Source: an uncultured Christensenella sp. (GTDB lineage Bacteria > Bacillota > Clostridia > Christensenellales > UBA1242). From it: 8,756 bases of DNA. A program made the translations under genes and the position numbers. Every line of letters starts with the position of its first letter. The stretch's first letter is position 1. The stretch spans positions 1 through 8,756 of the forward strand of contig CASFFJ010000078.1 of NCBI GenBank assembly GCA_949293915.1, given 5' to 3'. The notes under the pieces were generated by a model. It was not told where the DNA came from. It saw only the letters and a program-made list of their open reading frames with translations, and did no database searches. Below, in pieces: positions 5,480 through 8,756 of this stretch.

Positions 5480-6307
5480 ATGAAAGAGAAAATAAAACGA
5501 TTATTTGATACAAAAACTTTTCATGGCAAGATAATGCGTGCCATTTTATCTTTTATAGTACTTGGAGTTATCTGCTTAGCGATTTATTTTATTTTGAAGT
5601 TAACTGGCGTTTGGGAAAAAGTAAATTCAATGGATAAAATCCGTCAAATTGTGGAAGATGGTGGCGTGTATAGCATTTTGATTTTTGTTGTTCTGCAAAT
5701 TTTGCAGACTACTGTGTTGCAAGTCCCCGCTATGTTTGTCACTATTGTTGGAGCATTGGTTTTTGGTAAATGGCAAGCATTTTTTATCAGTTACGCATCC
5801 ATTATGATTGGTAGTATAATAATGTTTTGGGTGGGCAGAAAAGCAGGTAGAAAATTTCTCAATTGGATGATAGGTAAAGACACGGCTGAATATTGGATAG
5901 GCATAATGAGCAGAGGTAAATATCTATATTTTCTAATGATGTTGTTCCCATTTTTCCCAGATGATATCTTGTGCGTGGTGGCGGGGTTAACTAATATGAG
6001 TTTTCCATTCTTTTTAATCACTAACTTAATTGCACGTGCCATAGGGATAATCACAACAATTTGGTTTGGTAGTGGTGCGATTATTCCATATCACGGTTGG
6101 GGGTTGATAGTATGGGGAATATTGATATTGATAGTATTGACATTGTTTTATCTCAGCGTTAAATATAAAGAAAAGATTGATAGTGTAATAGATGCAATGT
6201 TTAAGCGGAAATCAAAGGCAAAGCAAGAAAAATTGATACAGCCTGTCACAACAAACAATGATAACGCAAACAAAACAGAACACAATGACAGAGATGATAA
6301 AAAATGA
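5480..6307 (+). CDS. VTT-domain (TVP38/TMEM64, DedA-like) membrane protein
   Basis: 275-residue integral membrane protein with about six hydrophobic segments (~19-41, 62-83, 84-118, 148-170, 174-199, 205-228). The VTT core is recognisable: VFGKWQAFFISYASIMIGSI (94-113), with the conserved G-x-W and Gly positions, the VGRKAGRKFL helix (118-127), and PFFPDDILCVVAGLTNMSF (157-175), the family signature with re-entrant loops. The family is linked to phospholipid scrambling or transport and membrane homeostasis; the substrate here is unknown. The C-terminal ~45 residues are charged and Asn/Lys/Asp-rich, probably a disordered cytoplasmic tail. It stops with TGA. No ribosome binding site precedes ATG 5480; M19 is an alternative start but also has no clear one. 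The gap of 155 bp and a separate promoter suggest it is not in the next operon. Confidence 0.88.
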   Translation: MKEKIKRLFDTKTFHGKIMRAILSFIVLGVICLAIYFILKLTGVWEKVNSMDKIRQIVEDGGVYSILIFVVLQILQTTVLQVPAMFVTIVGALVFGKWQAFFISYASIMIGSIIMFWVGRKAGRKFLNWMIGKDTAEYWIGIMSRGKYLYFLMMLFPFFPDDILCVVAGLTNMSFPFFLITNLIARAIGIITTIWFGSGAIIPYHGWGLIVWGILILIVLTLFYLSVKYKEKIDSVIDAMFKRKSKAKQEKLIQPVTTNNDNANKTEHNDRDDKK

Positions 6308-6410
6308 AATAGATTAAATAATTGATAGTCGTTAAATAAAAATTGAATTAGTAAATTTATAAACTTAATCATAAAAAAATATATAAATAATTAGCAAAAT
6401 TAAAAAATAT

Positions 6411-6458
6411 TTGACAATATGTTATAAAAATTGTATCATATTTTAAAAAGTATGGAGG
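6411..6458 (+). promoter_or_regulatory. Promoter and RBS of the SPFH/zinc-ribbon operon
   Basis: TTGACA (6411-6416), 17 bp, TATCAT (6434-6439), with a predicted start near 6446. GGAGG (6454-6458) is 4 nt before ATG 6463. The upstream sequence 6308-6410 is AT-rich, with no clear terminator for the VTT gene. Confidence 0.8.
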
Positions 6459-6462
6459 AAGT

Positions 6463-7584
6463 ATGGGATTTTTTAAAAGACAGTTTTTGGAAGTAATTGA
6501 ATGGAAAGATGTATCAAATGACATTATTGTATATAGATATCCTTTAACCAATAGGGATGAGATAATGAACAGTTCAACATTAGTCGTTCGCGAGAGTCAA
6601 ACCGCAGTGTTTGTACATAAAGGAGAAATTGCGGATGTTTTTGGACCAGGCACATACAAATTGTCTACTGAAAATATACCATTTTTGACAAAACTGCTTA
6701 GCTTGTCAACTCTTGGTAATTCTAGAATTAAGGCAGAAGTATATTTTGTTAACACTAAGCGTTTTATGGGATTAAAGTGGGGTACTCAAAATCCTATTAT
6801 GATGCGTGATATAGATTTTGGCAACATTAGGCTTCGAGGCTATGGCACATTTGCATTTAAGGTTACTGACCCTGCTAAATTTATGAAAGAATGTTTTGGC
6901 ACGAACGCTGTGTACAGAGTGTCAGATATTAGTACGCAGTATAAATCCACACTAATACATTTATTAACAGATGCGATAGGCGAGAGTAAACTGTCTGCAC
7001 TCGACCTTGCCTCGAACTATAAAGAGATTAGCAAACTGGTTGAGAAGAATTCTAAAGAAGAATTTGAGCCTATTGGTTTAAAATTATCAAATTTCGTAAT
7101 CGAAAATCTTAGTTTGCCAGATGATGTTGAGAAAATGCTTGACCAACGAACCAAGATGGGGATTATTGAGGACAAAATGGCAACATATACTCAATACAAA
7201 GCTGCCAACGCAATGGGAGATGTGGCGAAAAATCCAAGCGGTGGCGGACTTGCTGGACTTGGTGTAGGCTTAGGCGCGGGGGTAAATTTTGGCGAAATGT
7301 TTAGTAGTTCTATTGCCAGTGCTAAAAATAAAAAACGTGATGTAGTTGTTCAATGTGCAAAATGTGGTGCTTCTATGTCTGGTAAGGCAAAATTTTGTCC
7401 AGAATGTGGAGCAAGCCAAGCGCTCAGTTGTCCAAATTGTGGCGAACCAATCAGTAAAGGTAGCAAATTCTGTGTTAATTGTGGCGAAAAGCTAAAGGTT
7501 AGTGAAAAAGTGTGCACAAATTGTGGAAAAGTGCTGACTCCAAAGGCAAAATTTTGTCCAGATTGTGGCACGAAAGTGAAATAA
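6463..7584 (+). CDS. YdjI-like SPFH (band 7) protein with three C-terminal zinc ribbons
   Basis: 373 residues. The N-terminal ~230 resemble Bacillus subtilis YdjI, a soluble SPFH protein tied to PspA-type envelope stress response: MGFF-x(7)-VIEW-KD, VRESQTAVFVHKGEIADVFGPGTY (42-65), AEVYFVNTKRFMGLKWGTQNPI (91-112) and FGNIRLRGYGTFAFKV (119-134). There is no transmembrane segment. A helical stretch (~220-257) and a Gly-rich linker (~259-273) lead to three CxxC-x10-CxxC zinc ribbons: C298/C301/C312/C315, C323/C326/C337/C340 and C351/C354/C365/C368. YdjI itself ends in a single ribbon-like pair of motifs, so this tail is longer. The likely role is a scaffold recruited to stressed membrane, with the ribbons binding partners. 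The downstream gene starts 11 nt later and also bears zinc ribbons, which suggests a complex. No pspA-like gene is in the window. Confidence 0.88.
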   Translation: MGFFKRQFLEVIEWKDVSNDIIVYRYPLTNRDEIMNSSTLVVRESQTAVFVHKGEIADVFGPGTYKLSTENIPFLTKLLSLSTLGNSRIKAEVYFVNTKRFMGLKWGTQNPIMMRDIDFGNIRLRGYGTFAFKVTDPAKFMKECFGTNAVYRVSDISTQYKSTLIHLLTDAIGESKLSALDLASNYKEISKLVEKNSKEEFEPIGLKLSNFVIENLSLPDDVEKMLDQRTKMGIIEDKMATYTQYKAANAMGDVAKNPSGGGLAGLGVGLGAGVNFGEMFSSSIASAKNKKRDVVVQCAKCGASMSGKAKFCPECGASQALSCPNCGEPISKGSKFCVNCGEKLKVSEKVCTNCGKVLTPKAKFCPDCGTKVK

Positions 7585-7594
7585 GGAGGCAATT

Positions 7595-8047
7595 ATGTGC
7601 TTGTTTAGATATAGAGAAAAAAGATATGGCAAATTCTTGTTTGTACTGATTGCGCTTGTGCTGATTGCGTTGGGCGCGGGTGCTATTTATGGTGGCGTGT
7701 ACGCAGTGCTTAATATGACACATTGGTCAAAATATGTGATTGTGTCCGTGGCTGGAATATTGGGGTTGATACTGGCTGGTTTTGGTATATTCTTTATAAT
7801 ATTTTCTACTAGTATGATTAATTCGTGGAAAAGCGTTCGCGATGGCAACAAGAGTAAAGGGGTTGCAAACGTTAGACTTTGTGACAAGTGTGGTAGAGTT
7901 ATCACTAAAAAGGCAGAATTTTGCGAACATTGTGGCGCAAAGCAACAAACTGGTTTAGGGCTTAAAACTTGTCCTAATTGTAACACAAAAAATAGTGGTC
8001 CAGCACAATTTTGTGAAAAATGCGGATATGAATTTAAAGATGAGTAA
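7595..8047 (+). CDS. Two-TM membrane protein with two C-terminal zinc ribbons
   Basis: 150 residues. A short basic N-terminus (MCLFRYREKRYGK) is followed by TM1 (~14-39) and TM2 (~46-71), so both ends are probably cytoplasmic. A short linker leads to two zinc ribbons: C96/C99/C110/C113 and C126/C129/C140/C143, spaced CxxC-x10-CxxC like those of the preceding gene. AAGGAGG (7583-7589) overlaps the stop of the SPFH gene and lies 5 nt before ATG 7595, so the two are co-transcribed and probably made in balanced amounts. By analogy with B. subtilis ydjFGHI, where a zinc-ribbon membrane protein accompanies YdjI, this could be the membrane anchor for the SPFH partner. No catalytic motif is seen; the function is inferred from architecture and context. 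Confidence 0.82.
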   Translation: MCLFRYREKRYGKFLFVLIALVLIALGAGAIYGGVYAVLNMTHWSKYVIVSVAGILGLILAGFGIFFIIFSTSMINSWKSVRDGNKSKGVANVRLCDKCGRVITKKAEFCEHCGAKQQTGLGLKTCPNCNTKNSGPAQFCEKCGYEFKDE

Positions 8048-8103
8048 GAACTAATCAAATGTTATCATCCAATCATATGAATAGATGTTTTTAGTCATAA
8101 CTG
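8048..8103. other. Short intergenic region after the zinc-ribbon operon
   Basis: 56 bp without a clear terminator. An 8-bp palindrome (TCATATGA) about 25 bp past the stop, followed at a distance by a T run, is too short to call with confidence. Confidence 0.4.
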
Positions 8104-8132
8104 TTGACAAAATATCATTTTTTGGCTATAAT
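8104..8132 (+). promoter_or_regulatory. Perfect-consensus promoter of the tRNA-Leu transcript
   Basis: TTGACA (8104-8109), a 17-bp spacer and TATAAT (8127-8132): full match to the sigma-70/sigma-A consensus at optimal spacing. The predicted start is near 8139, inside the first copy of a 26-bp repeat. It is the best promoter in the window, as expected for stable RNA. Confidence 0.9.
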
Positions 8133-8136
8133 GATA

Positions 8137-8162
8137 TAGCAAATTAGCGATAGGTCGCAATG
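8137..8162 (+). repeat. 26-bp direct repeat, copy A
   Basis: Begins TAGCAAATTAGCGATAGG and ends GTCGCAATG; 25 of 26 bases match copy B at 8313-8338. Copy A contains GCGA-TAGG-TCGC, a possible 4-bp hairpin; the single base difference in copy B turns one pair into a mismatch. The predicted transcription start falls in this copy. Confidence 0.85.
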
Positions 8163-8344
8163 TTGTACTGACAAGTGTGGCTAGAAAAACATATAAAGGC
8201 TTACTCTTTTAGAAACAACAACTAAAAAGGGCGAGAGATGAGAGGGAAAAGATTTGTTCTCTCACAAGAGGAGCATTCGACCAAAAGGCTTACATTTGCG
8301 CAAGTGAAACTGTAGCAAATTAGCAATAGGTCGCAATGCGATGA
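8139..8344 (+). ncRNA. Unassigned transcribed leader before tRNA-Leu (candidate structured RNA)
   Basis: About 205 nt between the promoter and the tRNA, with no credible ORF. Visible pairing potential: TTTTAG/CTAAAA around 8207-8230, TGAGAG/CTCTCA around 8238-8263 and CATTTG/CAAGTG around 8293-8306. AAAGGCTTAC occurs twice (8195-8204 and 8284-8293). Copies A and B of the 26-bp repeat sit at its two ends. After copy A, AAGTGTGGC.GAAA-like sequence (8172-8187) resembles the 5' part of the tRNA, so this may be the scar of a duplicated, decayed tRNA-Leu gene. I see none of the motifs I know for T-box, SRP RNA or RNase P. It may simply be a 5' extension removed by RNase P. Confidence 0.4.
8313..8338 (+). 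repeat. 26-bp direct repeat, copy B
   Basis: Second copy, 176 bp after copy A, ending 6 nt before the mature tRNA-Leu 5' end. The only difference is A for G at the 13th base. Confidence 0.85.
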
Positions 8345-8427
8345 GCGAGTGTGGCGAAATCGGCAGACGCGCACGTTTAAGGGGCGTGTGGGCAACCATA
8401 TGGGTTCAAGTCCCATCACTCGCACCA
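8345..8427 (+). tRNA. tRNA-Leu (anticodon AAG)
   Basis: 83 nt including an encoded CCA. Acceptor GCGAGTG (8345-8351) pairs with CACTCGC. The D arm is GCG-AAATCGGCAGA-CGC. Anticodon stem CACGT/GCGTG (8372-8376, 8384-8388) closes the loop TTAAGGG, with AAG at 8379-8381. The long class II variable arm (TGG-GCAA-CCA) is typical of Leu. The T arm is ATGGG-TTCAAGT-CCCAT. It would read CUU, and other CUN codons if A34 is converted to inosine. Confidence 0.94.
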
Positions 8428-8430
8428 AAT

Positions 8431-8452
8431 AAATGGCTTTATGCCTTTTTTT
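8431..8452 (+). terminator. Intrinsic terminator after tRNA-Leu
   Basis: A short stem, AAATGGC (8431-8437) with GCCTTTT (8443-8449) and one T-T mismatch, a 5-nt loop and seven Ts (8446-8452), directly after the CCA. It is modest in strength but well placed. Confidence 0.6.
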
Positions 8453-8689
8453 ATTTTAACTATAATCATAATGTGCTTTTTTAATATTAGTTTAAAGTTG
8501 TTTTAACCTAAAAAAGATTAACTATAATTGTAATCATTTTACAAAAAGAGTTATAGCATAATATTTTAAATTATTATTAAAAAATGTTTTTGTAATAATT
8601 AATATTAAGTTATCATAAAATATTATGACTTACTTAAATGGTTTTTTTAAGTATTTTTTAAATGTTTTTATTAAAAAATTCATATTTAG
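8453..8689. other. AT-rich non-coding DNA
   Basis: No frame with gene-like composition on either strand. It contains small palindromes such as TCATAA-AATA-TTATGA (8613-8628) and several T runs. I see nothing assignable. Confidence 0.65.
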
Positions 8690-8718
8690 TTGAAATTTTA
8701 TAAAATTTAGTTTATACT
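8690..8718 (+). promoter_or_regulatory. Promoter for a gene beyond the right edge
   Basis: TTGAAA (8690-8695), a 17-bp spacer and TATACT (8713-8718), with a predicted start near 8725. The -10 neighbourhood TTTATACTAATAAAG closely matches that upstream of the VTT gene (TTTATACTATTAAAG). Confidence 0.6.
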
Positions 8719-8756
8719 AATAAAGCAAAATAATAAAGATAATATTAATAAAGATA

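Noticed and set aside
7350..8058. Several minus-strand ORFs rich in Pro, His, Gln and Phe
   Set aside because: Shadows of the repeated Cys/Gly zinc-ribbon codons of the two plus-strand genes.
8139..8344. T-box riboswitch, 6S RNA, SRP RNA or RNase P RNA
   Set aside because: The T-box sequence, the SRP loop motif and RNase P core motifs are absent, and the two ends are direct repeats that do not pair with each other as 6S RNA would need.
8222..8428. Minus-strand ORF of 68 codons ending over tRNA-Leu
   Set aside because: Its N-terminal half is the complement of the tRNA (GLEPIWLPTRPL-type peptide, a classic false ORF) and the rest overlaps the leader; no RBS.
1..8756. Mycoplasma-type genetic code (UGA = Trp) suggested by the low GC
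   Set aside because: Trp is encoded by TGG throughout, and TGA ends the VTT gene at a sensible place.

Overview
This is an AT-rich, low-GC Gram-positive (Bacillota-type) chromosome segment. It has AGGAGG-type ribosome binding sites, sigma-A style promoters, AT-dominated intergenic DNA and the rnr-smpB-ssrA neighbourhood. TGG is used for Trp and TGA serves as a stop (end of the VTT gene), so the standard code applies and a Mycoplasma-type code is excluded. The genus cannot be named from sequence alone; an uncultured Clostridia/Bacilli-type lineage fits.

Left part (1-3367), ribosome rescue: the 3' portion of rnr (RNase R), then smpB, each followed by an intrinsic terminator, and the tmRNA gene ssrA on the opposite strand. 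RNase R, SmpB and tmRNA act together in trans-translation. The gap between smpB and ssrA is a small insertion zone. It holds a truncated IS200-type tnpA, with its left-end hairpin and a hairpin that masks its ribosome binding site. It also holds a two-gene toxin-antitoxin-like pair on the minus strand: a 58-residue protein and a PIN-domain nuclease interrupted by a -1 frameshift. The pair begins 19 bp past the encoded CCA end of tmRNA, and I see no terminator or promoter in that gap.

Middle part (3368-6307): a 437-bp AT-rich spacer holds divergent promoters for ssrA and pyk, plus an orphan minus-strand promoter. Next come pyk (pyruvate kinase, without the extra C-terminal domain of Bacillus enzymes), a spacer with short A/T-rich repeats, and a VTT/TVP38-type membrane protein that lacks a ribosome binding site.

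Right part (6308-8756): a two-gene operon encodes a YdjI-like SPFH protein ending in three zinc ribbons and a two-helix membrane protein ending in two zinc ribbons, probably an envelope-stress or membrane-organising module. After it, a perfect-consensus promoter drives a roughly 205-nt untranslated stretch bounded by a 26-bp direct repeat, which leads into tRNA-Leu(AAG). The window ends in AT-rich non-coding DNA with an outward promoter for a gene beyond the edge.

The most unusual points are the PIN cassette inserted against ssrA, the repeat-bounded leader of tRNA-Leu, the AAG anticodon itself, and the zinc-ribbon SPFH pair.
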